A stretch of 15,116 nt of DNA, taken from the NCBI GenBank assembly GCA_964354265.1, contig CAYGYY010000051.1, positions 1-15,116 of the forward strand, read 5' to 3'. Position numbers and translations under genes: made by a program. The stretch comes from Fen731 sp964354265. Lineage in GTDB: Bacteria > Actinomycetota > Humimicrobiia > Humimicrobiales > Humimicrobiaceae. Positions 1-6,702 of this stretch are shown here, piece after piece. The notes beneath the pieces are model-generated. The model saw only the letters and a program-made list of their open reading frames with translations, was not told the DNA's origin and made no database searches. The first letter of the stretch is position 1; the number at the start of each line of letters is the position of its first letter.

Positions 1-123
1 AACTGAGCAGGAAGAAAGAAACATGACAAAAAATAAGAGTCCAGGCATTAAAACATATGACAAAAATAATACCCTTTTGTCCTTTTTTTGCATCCTATTT
101 TTAAATAATTCAGGTTTAACCAT
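1..123 (-). CDS. Putative lipoprotein, N-terminal fragment (runs off left edge)
   Basis: Reading the minus strand from an ATG at 123 gives 41 uninterrupted codons up to the window edge. A near-ideal Shine-Dalgarno AAGGAGG lies 7 nt upstream of the ATG. The N-terminus is lysine/arginine-rich over residues 3-17, followed by a hydrophobic stretch (about 19-36) and the lipobox-like LSSC ending at Cys39, as in type II signal peptides. The mature protein would start at Cys39 and be membrane-anchored, but almost all of it lies outside the window, so its function is unknown. It sits 121 nt downstream of the small membrane-protein gene on the same strand and may belong to the same transcription unit. 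The AT-rich gap 124-244 holds only a weak inverted repeat (187-205), not a convincing terminator. The strong ribosome site and signal peptide together make a chance ORF unlikely. Confidence 0.72.
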   Translation of the reverse strand, partial: MVKPELFKNRMQKKDKRVLFLSYVLMPGLLFFVMFLSSCSV

Positions 124-244
124 TTATAAGCCTCCTTCTTAAATAAGCCTCTTACTCAAAATTCCCAGAATGTGAAATTTTGAACCAATATTTTAAAGAA
201 ATATTTAATTTAAATAGCAAATTTTAACAGAGGATATAATAATT

Positions 245-508
245 TTAAAAAATATCATACCAGATTTCTAATATTCCAATTGAAAGTAAAATTATAAACA
301 AGACAATACTTATTGAACCAAGAACAATCCCTGCGATGTCAAAGCCCTTGCCTTTTACACTTGATTTCCCGGACTTTATTCTGACAAGATCCATAATGCC
401 ACATATAAGAGCCGCTATGCCCGGACCTGTGCCCAATAATGGAAACAAGGAACATATCCCTGTAACCAATGATGCGATTGCAAGACCGCTTGGTTTTTCT
501 TCTGTCAT
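245..508 (-). CDS. Small two-helix membrane protein, DUF4190-like
   Basis: This 87-residue protein has a short polar N-terminus (with KPSGLAIAS at 5-13), a first hydrophobic segment at about 8-42, a basic loop (RIKSGKSSVKGKGFD, 43-57) and a second hydrophobic helix at about 58-84. The pattern of a KxSGLAIASL start, a Gly-rich first helix, a basic loop with KGKG and a second helix matches the DUF4190 family of small inner-membrane proteins, whose role is unknown. It probably spans the membrane twice. The start is supported by AAGGAG about 7 nt upstream of the ATG. It lies 17 nt downstream of the serine hydrolase gene on the same strand, so the two are probably cotranscribed. Family placement is by pattern only; presence as a real gene is well supported. 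Confidence 0.8.
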   Translation of the reverse strand: MTEEKPSGLAIASLVTGICSLFPLLGTGPGIAALICGIMDLVRIKSGKSSVKGKGFDIAGIVLGSISIVLFIILLSIGILEIWYDIF

Positions 509-525
509 TTAATTACTCCTTCTAT

Positions 526-2073
526 TTAATTTAAATTACCTTCAATAGTAAAACCTGCCACTGATGCAGGTGCCAGTACTTCCAGAATTACTTTATCATT
601 TTCAAAATACAGTTTAAAACTATAATTGTTTAAACCTGGACCCTCGCTGTATTCCCAAATAAAATTATTTTCATCTTCCCAATAGCCACGCGAAACTGCA
701 GCTTTTCCGCTGGCACTTGGCTTCCACAAACTATCAAGCCCGACGACTATATTCCTTGGAAGTGGCTCATTTACAATTTTTAGCTTAATCATAGCTTCTT
801 TTTCATTCTCGAAATCAATGCTAAAAGATTCAACAGTCAATTCATTTGGCTCAAAGGTAAAGGTCTTTCCTGATATTTTGCCAGCTATTTCTGGAAGAGG
901 TGAAACCTCTTGAGGTTCAGGAGTTTGTTTTAACGAACTGATAATATTGTTTAATTTTTCTACACCAGATGGGTTTTCCTGTAATGGTTGTTCAAGGTCT
1001 TCAATAGAAGCAAGTACATATTTAACAATCTTATCAATATCATAGCCTGCCCCTGTTGTGACTATTAATGTATTAATGGATGGAATTACCATTATTATTT
1101 GTTCTTGTCGTCCATAAGCTCGGTAGTAGGGAAATTTCTCATTGGGACTGGAAATCCACCAGCCATAACCATATCCTTCTTTTCCCTCTCCAGTGGGTAA
1201 TTGCTTCTTTGTAGCTTCACTTACCCATTGTTTTGAAACAATTTGTTTACCTTCCCATTTTCCATTATGCAAAAAGAGAAAACCTATTTTAGCCATATCT
1301 ACAGGATATAAACATAAATCACCATAGCCGATGGTATAGCCCTGTGAATTAGATGGCCAGTAAACTTCGGTGATGCCTAAAGGTTTAAACAGATTGGCCT
1401 CTGCAAATTCCAGCGTTGTCATTCCTGTTGTTTCCTGAAGTATTGCTGATAATAAATGCATTCCGGGGCTAAAGTAGGCAAAGTGAGTTCCTGGTTCATG
1501 TGCTAAAGGAAGATCTAATGCATGCTGTATCCAATCATCACTCTCTGTCATAGCACTTATCGTAGCTGCATCGTCTTTCTCATCGAAACGAAACCCGGAA
1601 CTGTTAGAGACCAGGTGGCGTACTGTTATCTGTTCTTTTGCTGGATCCATATTAGAAAAAGTACGATCTGGAAAAAACGACAGGATTGGGTCATCCAGGG
1701 AAAGTTTACTTTGATCGGCGGCAATGCCTATTAGAGTTGTCATAACACTTTTTGTAACTGAGGCGACATCATGATATGTTGAGCCATCATATGGATAGAA
1801 ATAAGCATCAAGGATAACTGAACCATTTCGTATAATCATCAAGCTTTGTATATCCATACCTTTTTGCTTGATTGCATTTAATTTGCCAAGGAGTTTTTCA
1901 GAGTCAAAACCTTGAGATTCCGGGGATGCACTTTCCCATCCATTTGTAGGCCAATATGAAGGTTCCGGTATTACTATTGGTTCGGATATTACTTTTCTAC
2001 AGTTAACACCAGCCAGGGCAAGCGGTACAAGAAGTGTTAAAATAATTAATAAAGAGTATATTTTTCTTCCCAT
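526..2073 (-). CDS. Exported serine hydrolase, beta-lactamase/class C PBP family
   Basis: A 515-residue enzyme of the beta-lactamase-related (AmpC/esterase EstB-like) superfamily. After a basic start and hydrophobic segment (about 6-21, signal peptide, possible cleavage after ALA) comes the catalytic fold. SVTK at 105-108 is the SxxK nucleophile/general base. YFS at 200-202 sits at the YxN position with Ser in place of Asn, and GRQEQ near 321-325 lies where the KTG/HxG-type third motif is expected. The catalytic domain ends near 365; residues about 370-515 form a separate Pro-rich linker plus a probably beta-rich C-terminal domain. Members act on peptides, D-amino-acid substrates or esters at the cell envelope; the substrate here is unknown. 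Cys25 follows the signal segment but has Asn before it, so a lipobox is poor. A GTG start at 2085 is possible, but the ATG at 2073 has GGAGGG 4-5 nt upstream and is preferred. Confidence 0.88.
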   Translation of the reverse strand: MGRKIYSLLIILTLLVPLALAGVNCRKVISEPIVIPEPSYWPTNGWESASPESQGFDSEKLLGKLNAIKQKGMDIQSLMIIRNGSVILDAYFYPYDGSTYHDVASVTKSVMTTLIGIAADQSKLSLDDPILSFFPDRTFSNMDPAKEQITVRHLVSNSSGFRFDEKDDAATISAMTESDDWIQHALDLPLAHEPGTHFAYFSPGMHLLSAILQETTGMTTLEFAEANLFKPLGITEVYWPSNSQGYTIGYGDLCLYPVDMAKIGFLFLHNGKWEGKQIVSKQWVSEATKKQLPTGEGKEGYGYGWWISSPNEKFPYYRAYGRQEQIIMVIPSINTLIVTTGAGYDIDKIVKYVLASIEDLEQPLQENPSGVEKLNNIISSLKQTPEPQEVSPLPEIAGKISGKTFTFEPNELTVESFSIDFENEKEAMIKLKIVNEPLPRNIVVGLDSLWKPSASGKAAVSRGYWEDENNFIWEYSEGPGLNNYSFKLYFENDKVILEVLAPASVAGFTIEGNLN

Positions 2074-2127
2074 TTTACCCTCCACTCATATTAAGGGGAA
2101 ATAAGAACTGGAATTATTAATTTAATA

Positions 2128-2154
2128 ATTATACTACTTTTAATATATCGTTAA
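2128..2154 (-). promoter_or_regulatory. Candidate sigma-70-type promoter for the serine hydrolase gene
   Basis: On the minus strand a perfect TATAAT (complement of 2128-2133) is preceded at 15 nt by TTAACG (complement of 2149-2154), four of six bases of the -35 consensus. Transcription would start near 2121, giving a leader of about 48 nt to the ATG at 2073. The surrounding DNA is very AT-rich, so chance matches are common and the spacing is short. I see no strong terminator for the upstream gene in 2086-2210, only a 5-bp AT-rich stem at 2166-2181. Confidence 0.35.
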
Positions 2155-2210
2155 AAAATTAAATGTTAACTTCCTTGTTAAAGCCAAAAAAGAAACTGAC
2201 ATATTCTTTA

Positions 2211-3392
2211 TCAAACATCTGAGCCCGAAATAAGCTTTTCTTCCTCTTCAATTCTTTTATCGATAGCGTCAAAATCTATTGGATACCTTCCATATTCACG
2301 CGCCAGCTCAAAGAGCCTGATAATATTTTCAGGAGGCATATTTGCCTGTATATTATGTCCTGATGAAAAAATATAGCCTCCGCCAGGTGCATAATCCCTT
2401 ATCTTTTTAAGAGTATCTACGGTCAGGGAATGTATATCTTTGTGGAACACTCCCTGGTTGTTTGTCCCTCCATGGAATATAAGCCTGTCGCCATAATCTT
2501 TTTTTATAATGGCTGATTCATTGCCCCGTGCATTAGCCTGCAGCGGATGGACAATATCGACACCCATTTCCATCAGGTCGTCAAGACACCAGTACGTCGA
2601 ACCACATGAGTGATAACAGCACCTGGCTTTTGTTTTTGTCTTGATAAATGAAATCATTTTTTTAAACCTGGGAACGACTTCTTTCTTAAAATATTGTGGA
2701 GAGATTATTGGTCCGCATTGAATCCCCCAGTCATCCCCAATCCAGAAAACATCGATATAATCGCCTATCTCCCCGTAAAATCCTTCAAAAAAACCGGTAT
2801 TCCACTCTACTATTGCATCCATCAGGTACTTCGCAGTTTTAGGTTCGCCGTAAATATCTGTCATGAAATCATTCAGGCCCCTGAGACACCAGGCAAAATA
2901 AAAAATGCTTGAAACAACTCCAGCCCAAAGAGAGTACACAGTGTTATCATTAAGGTCTTTCGATTTTGCCTTGAGTCCTGTAAATCTTGAAGGATCTTTG
3001 GGGTCAGGCAATTTAAATGCCTTAATCTCTTCAAGGGTCTTACCCCTTAATGGGGCAAAATGGACATCTGCATAATAGCCGACCCTCCTGTAGACTGTTC
3101 CAAACTCATCTGCAAAGGTCCCGTCGGGATTTTCAGAAAATATATAGCTGCCAGGTGCGTTGGGATATAGATACCTGGTATCAACACCAAACATATCCTT
3201 TATTTCATCTTTTACTATTGCAAGCCGCTGGACATAGTCGTATATCTTTATCTCGTCTTCCATCCCCAGGTATTCCAGTAGATTCCTGTAGGCGACTTCA
3301 TGCATTCCTGAGACATTGCCGTTATTGTCTACCGGAACCCTGTCGGCTTCTTTTTTTAAAATAGCTGCCATAACCCTTTCCCTTGGATTCAT
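2211..3392 (-). CDS. Uroporphyrinogen-decarboxylase-superfamily protein (methyltransferase-like), paralogue 1
   Basis: A 393-residue TIM-barrel protein of the UroD/MtaA superfamily, which includes uroporphyrinogen decarboxylases and cobamide-dependent methyltransferases. It opens with NPRERVMAAILKKEADRVPV, typical of the superfamily, but lacks the conserved arginine-rich RQAGR-type segment of true heme-pathway HemE. GDDWG at 219-223 and HSCGS at 261-265 match the conserved core; HxC is the zinc-ligand motif of MtaA-type methyltransferases, although I see no clear third ligand (FSSGHN at 342-347 has no Cys). The ATG at 3392 has GGGGAGG about 4 nt upstream. The gene is transcribed away from the aldo/keto reductase operon across a shared 218-bp region, and a second paralogue lies at 5555-6646. 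Proteins of this type are common beside sugar-catabolism genes and remain uncharacterised. A heme role is unlikely: no other heme or corrinoid genes are present. Confidence 0.85.
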   Translation of the reverse strand: MNPRERVMAAILKKEADRVPVDNNGNVSGMHEVAYRNLLEYLGMEDEIKIYDYVQRLAIVKDEIKDMFGVDTRYLYPNAPGSYIFSENPDGTFADEFGTVYRRVGYYADVHFAPLRGKTLEEIKAFKLPDPKDPSRFTGLKAKSKDLNDNTVYSLWAGVVSSIFYFAWCLRGLNDFMTDIYGEPKTAKYLMDAIVEWNTGFFEGFYGEIGDYIDVFWIGDDWGIQCGPIISPQYFKKEVVPRFKKMISFIKTKTKARCCYHSCGSTYWCLDDLMEMGVDIVHPLQANARGNESAIIKKDYGDRLIFHGGTNNQGVFHKDIHSLTVDTLKKIRDYAPGGGYIFSSGHNIQANMPPENIIRLFELAREYGRYPIDFDAIDKRIEEEEKLISGSDV

Positions 3393-3610
3393 AAATCCTC
3401 CCCTAAATAAAAATTTTTAAATTGTGCCGTTTCCTGCAGGATTAAAAGACTGATTTTAACCCGATAACCAATAATGTAATTTTAATATTTTTTAATATTT
3501 GATAGTATAGCTAAAATAGAATTTTTAAATTCCGGATTTTTTTTAAACCGGGTTTGATGTAAGAACATAGAGTATGATTTTGTGATTGAAATCAAAGAAA
3601 AGGAAATGCC
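3393..3610. promoter_or_regulatory. Divergent regulatory region with palindromes
   Basis: This 218-bp AT-rich region separates two divergent genes and must hold promoters for both. Three symmetric elements are visible: a perfect 10-bp palindrome TCCTGCAGGA at 3432-3441, a 14-bp AT-rich palindrome of GAATTT-TT-AAATTC at 3519-3532, and a pair of CCGG cores at about 3532-3535 and 3547-3550 separated by a T/A run. Minus-strand TATACT (complement of about 3503-3508) could serve as a -10 for the leftward gene, but no good -35 accompanies it. The palindromes could be operators for a regulator encoded elsewhere; none is encoded in the window. The role as promoter region follows from gene layout; the operator claim is tentative. 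Confidence 0.45.
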
Positions 3611-4627
3611 ATGGAAATGCGTTATCTCGGAAAATCAGGATTAAAAGTGTCTGCGCTGTGCCTGGGCGCTATGACTTTCGGGGGAGTCGGGAAGTTTGCT
3701 GAAATAGGAAACGTAGGACCATCTGAGGCAAAATATATTGTAGATATTGCTTTTGAGGGGGGCGTCAATTTTTTTGATACTGCAGATGCTTATTCCGGTG
3801 GTGTTTCAGAAGAAATCCTGGGACGGGCACTTGGAGCAAAGCGAAAAGATGCAATCATCTGCACAAAAACAAGATTTCGGACAGGAAACCGGCCTAACGA
3901 TGAAGGCCTTTCAAGATACAGGATCATTGAAGCTTGCAACAATAGCCTTAAGAGGCTGAACACGGACTACATCGATATTTATATGATGCACAGCATGGAC
4001 CTGAACACACCTGTAGAGGAAACAATGAGCGCCCTTAATGATCTTGTCAGGCAGGGTAAGGTAAGGTATATCGGCTGTTCAAATTATTCCGCATGGTTCC
4101 TGATGAAATCACTGTGCATAGCCCAAAAGCATGGGTTTGAAAGATTTATTACTTACCAGGGTTATTATTCGCTTCTTGCAAGGGAGATAGAAAACGAGAT
4201 AGTCCCCCTGTGCCTGGACCAGGGACTGGGAATAATGGTCTGGAGCCCGCTTTCAGGTGGATATTTGTCAGGCAAGTTCAGGAAAGGTGTTCCTTTTCCA
4301 AAGGGAACAAGAGTCGGCGATAATGAGAAATCAAACTTTATACCTCCTGTTGATGAGGGCAAAGCTTTTAATATTATTGAAAAGATGGAAAATACCGCTT
4401 CCAGGCACGGATGCAGCATTGCCCAGGTTGCAATAAACTACCTTCTTGCAAAACCCGCAGTCTCCTCGCTTGTGCTTGGAATAAGGAAAAAAGAGCAGCT
4501 CTATGATAATATAAAAGCTCTGGACTGGAAATTATCGGATGATGAGCTCACAGAGCTTGACAAATTCAGCCAGATTCAGCTTATTTATCCATACTGGCAT
4601 CACAAATTAACAGGTATAAACCAATAA
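3611..4627 (+). CDS. Aldo/keto reductase, NADP(H)-dependent
   Basis: A 338-residue aldo/keto reductase, (beta/alpha)8 barrel. The catalytic tetrad is complete: Asp56 and Tyr61 in FDTADAY (55-61), Lys86 in CTKTRF, and His127 in IYMMHSMD. MRYLGKSGLKVS at the N-terminus, SPLSGGYLSGK (212-222) and the late IRKKEQLYDN segment (291-300), where the nucleotide phosphate binds, are typical of the bacterial sugar/aldehyde-reducing branch. Length is normal. It would reversibly reduce an aldehyde or ketose, or oxidise a sugar. It is the first gene of the plus-strand operon with the TPI-like, UroD-like and SDR genes, so it probably acts on the same sugar or on the aldehyde released by the aldolase encoded by the opposite operon. 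The ATG at 3611 has AAGGAAA upstream; an in-frame ATG two codons later is also possible. Confidence 0.93.
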   Translation: MEMRYLGKSGLKVSALCLGAMTFGGVGKFAEIGNVGPSEAKYIVDIAFEGGVNFFDTADAYSGGVSEEILGRALGAKRKDAIICTKTRFRTGNRPNDEGLSRYRIIEACNNSLKRLNTDYIDIYMMHSMDLNTPVEETMSALNDLVRQGKVRYIGCSNYSAWFLMKSLCIAQKHGFERFITYQGYYSLLAREIENEIVPLCLDQGLGIMVWSPLSGGYLSGKFRKGVPFPKGTRVGDNEKSNFIPPVDEGKAFNIIEKMENTASRHGCSIAQVAINYLLAKPAVSSLVLGIRKKEQLYDNIKALDWKLSDDELTELDKFSQIQLIYPYWHHKLTGINQ

Positions 4628-4662
4628 AAAAAATAAAAATAAAAAACATCAGTTGCTAAGTA

Positions 4663-4712
4663 AAAGACTGGCTGTGTCATAAGCACTAAATATACTCATC
4701 CCCAGAGTCTTT
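4663..4712 (+). other. Inverted repeat between reductase and TPI-like genes
   Basis: AAAGACT at 4663-4669 is repeated inverted as AGTCTTT at 4706-4712, with GG/CC able to extend the stem after a two-base bulge. The loop is long (about 30 nt). A T-rich tract (six T at 4724-4729) follows after 11 nt. It lies in the unusually wide 125-nt gap of an otherwise compact operon. It could be an attenuator, an mRNA-processing stem or a regulator site; a simple intrinsic terminator is less likely because the loop is long and the T run is not adjacent. Confidence 0.3.
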
Positions 4713-4752
4713 GAACGGTTTAATTTTTTAATATTGCTTGCAGGAGTTAACA

Positions 4753-5568
4753 ATGAATGCCACCAAAAAAATGATAATGTGGTCAAACTGGAAAATATAC
4801 ATGAAATCCAGGAAAGATGTCCGGGATTATGTTGAAAAAATTCGGGAAAACCTTAAAAGCTTTGATTCCAGTATCCTTGAAATCCATATAATGACTGACT
4901 TCTTATCCTTTGAATACGTAAAAAAAAATCTTGCAGATATGAGTATAAAAGTAGGTGTGCAGGATCTGTTCTGGGAAGACAGCGGTTCATTTGCAGGTGA
5001 AGTTTCCCCCCTGATGCTTAAAGACCTTGGCTGCGACAGCGCATATATCGGGCACTCAGAAAGGAAGAACCTTTTTTTTGAGTCAGATGAAAATGTAAAC
5101 AGGAAAGTCCATGCATGCCTGAGGAACGGAATAGCTCCAATGATGTTTATTGGTGAGACCTCGGAAGAGCTTGAGAAGGGAATGACTGAATATATCCTGC
5201 GAAAACAGTTAAGGATAGGGCTTAATGGTGTTATGCCTGAGGATCTTGAGAAAATAATAATAATTTATGAGCCAAGATGGGCTATAGGCTGTAAGGATTC
5301 TGCTTCACTGGAAACAATCCAAACAATGCACAAAAAAACAATACTCCTGCTCTCTGAGGTCTACGCTAAAGAAATAGTTGCGCAGGTCAGGATCCTATAT
5401 GGCGGCAGCGTTAACCTTGAAAATATACAAGGTATTGTAAGCATTGATGAAGTAGACGGTGCAGGAGCTGCAAGGGCGTCGATTGATCCTCTTAATTTTA
5501 TAAAGCTCATAAGGATAGTAGAAACAGAAGCAAAAAAAAGAGAAGTGAGCAGATATGGACAGATTTGA
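4753..5568 (+). CDS. Triosephosphate-isomerase homologue with divergent phosphate site
   Basis: A 271-residue TIM-family isomerase. Catalytic residues are all present: Asn12 and Lys14 (SNWKIY), His101 (GHSERK) and Glu173 (YEPRWAIG). The phosphate-gripping parts depart from glycolytic TPI. Loop 6, normally VWAIGTGKT, reads RWAIGCKDSA (175-184). The normally invariant Cys before the IGE motif is Phe132. The C-terminal GG of the GALVGGASL-type motif reads GAGAARASI (236-244), putting Ala-Arg where two Gly bind phosphate. GGS at 217-219 is kept. Such changes recall the TPI-like tetrulose-phosphate isomerases of erythritol pathways (EryH/LerI), so a substrate other than glyceraldehyde 3-phosphate is plausible, though a divergent true TPI is not excluded. 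A TTG start at 4738 would add five residues; the ATG at 4753 has AGGAG 6 nt upstream and is preferred. The gene overlaps the next by 14 nt. Confidence 0.88.
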   Translation: MNATKKMIMWSNWKIYMKSRKDVRDYVEKIRENLKSFDSSILEIHIMTDFLSFEYVKKNLADMSIKVGVQDLFWEDSGSFAGEVSPLMLKDLGCDSAYIGHSERKNLFFESDENVNRKVHACLRNGIAPMMFIGETSEELEKGMTEYILRKQLRIGLNGVMPEDLEKIIIIYEPRWAIGCKDSASLETIQTMHKKTILLLSEVYAKEIVAQVRILYGGSVNLENIQGIVSIDEVDGAGAARASIDPLNFIKLIRIVETEAKKREVSRYGQI

Positions 5569-6646
5569 TACTCTGGGATATAAGCCTGATAAAAAAAGGC
5601 TGCTTGCAGCCTTTAGGGGTGAAGGGATGGATAAAGTACCCCTTTTTGAGCATTTCATTGATGACAGGATCGTAGAAAAAATATTAGGCAGAAAGGCGGG
5701 CAACACATGCGCTGCGGTTGGTGACCCTTATAAATGCGATGAAAGGTCTTCCGCGCATGGAGATATGATAATTCCCATGTATCCCCAGGATTTTATCCAG
5801 GTCTGCAAAAGCATTTGCCAGGATTCGACCATGGTCGTCGCCTGTTACACTCCTTTCAGGAAAATAAATAAAGATGGAATAGCTGAGCTTATCACAGATG
5901 GAAGCGTCAAGAGCAGGAAGGACTGGCAAAAAGTAATACTCCCGTCAGATGAAGATGTGGCTGACAGGATGGGGTACCTGAAGGCTTACAGGGAAGCGTT
6001 AAAGGATACGGACCTTGCCATAACTCTTCAGGTGGGCAATATGTTTGTCCCGTTCTACAGAAGCCTGTCCGGAAATGATTTTTTCCGCCTTGTATATGAT
6101 GACCCAGTTCTTATCGAGGAGATACTTGATGCCGAGGTGGATTATTTTTACAAAATAGTCCGGGAAGGCATAAAAATAGGGTTTGATGTAATGATGTCCG
6201 GGGATGACCTGGCCCATAAGCATGGCATGATGATAAATCCGGACCTCCTGAAGAAATGGTATATTCCAAGAGCTGAAAAGTTCTATGAGCCGGCGCTAAA
6301 TGCGGGAAAACCGATTATTTTTGATTGCGACGGAAATCCCGAAAAGATAATGGATATGATAATAGGACTGGGATGTTCGGCTCTGTTTCCTATTGATGCC
6401 AATGGGCTTGATTTCCGCCAGGTTAAAAAAAAGTATGGTGAAAATATTTGCCTTTACGGTGGAATCGATACGGATATAATCATCAGGGGCACCGCAGAGG
6501 ATACCGAGCGCTATGTAAAAGAGGTGGTGCTTGCCTTAAAAGAAAACGGCAGATTCATTGCAGGCACTATAAGCGATGTAAACCAGATGCCTTTTGAAAA
6601 CTTTGTGACAATGATAAATACAATTCACAGATATGGAGTTTATTAA
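5555..6646 (+). CDS. Uroporphyrinogen-decarboxylase-superfamily protein, paralogue 2
   Basis: A 363-residue member of the UroD/MtaA superfamily, clearly distinct from the 393-residue one at 2211-3392. The N-terminal KKRLLAAFRGEGMDKVPLFE is the usual opening. SGDDLAHKHG (215-224) and DANG (281-284) are core motifs. Where paralogue 1 has HSCGS, this protein has FDCDGN (256-261): the His of the zinc HxC motif is replaced by Asp while the Cys (258) is kept, and another Cys is at 274. It lacks the arginine-rich HemE signature, so heme synthesis is unlikely. Its reaction is unknown. It overlaps the TPI-like gene by 14 nt in another frame and has only a weak ribosome site, so translation is probably coupled to the isomerase, implying related functions. 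No corrinoid-binding protein or methyl-transfer partner is encoded nearby. Confidence 0.85.
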   Translation: MDRFDTLGYKPDKKRLLAAFRGEGMDKVPLFEHFIDDRIVEKILGRKAGNTCAAVGDPYKCDERSSAHGDMIIPMYPQDFIQVCKSICQDSTMVVACYTPFRKINKDGIAELITDGSVKSRKDWQKVILPSDEDVADRMGYLKAYREALKDTDLAITLQVGNMFVPFYRSLSGNDFFRLVYDDPVLIEEILDAEVDYFYKIVREGIKIGFDVMMSGDDLAHKHGMMINPDLLKKWYIPRAEKFYEPALNAGKPIIFDCDGNPEKIMDMIIGLGCSALFPIDANGLDFRQVKKKYGENICLYGGIDTDIIIRGTAEDTERYVKEVVLALKENGRFIAGTISDVNQMPFENFVTMINTIHRYGVY

Positions 6647-6702
6647 AAGATGGTTTACACCTTTTAAAACAAAATAAGCATAATCAATAAAAAGGGGGGC
6701 AA

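Noticed and set aside
187..205. AATATTT-TAAAG-AAATATT inverted repeat
   Set aside because: Pure A/T, 7 bp, in AT-rich DNA; not distinguishable from chance.
2166..2181. TTAAC-TTCCTT-GTTAA stem after the UroD-like gene
   Set aside because: Only 5 bp and nearly all A/T; too weak to call a terminator even though T-rich sequence follows on the minus strand.
2211..3392. Assignment of the UroD-like protein as heme-pathway HemE
   Set aside because: It lacks the arginine-rich HemE signature, is longer than HemE, has an HxC zinc-type motif and no heme genes nearby.
4165..4419. Open frame on the minus strand inside the aldo/keto reductase gene
   Set aside because: It lies wholly within a gene with a complete catalytic tetrad, shows no family resemblance and has no ribosome site; it is a shadow frame.
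5395..5706. 103-codon minus-strand frame over the isomerase/UroD-like overlap
   Set aside because: Shadow of two real genes on the plus strand; low-complexity translation.
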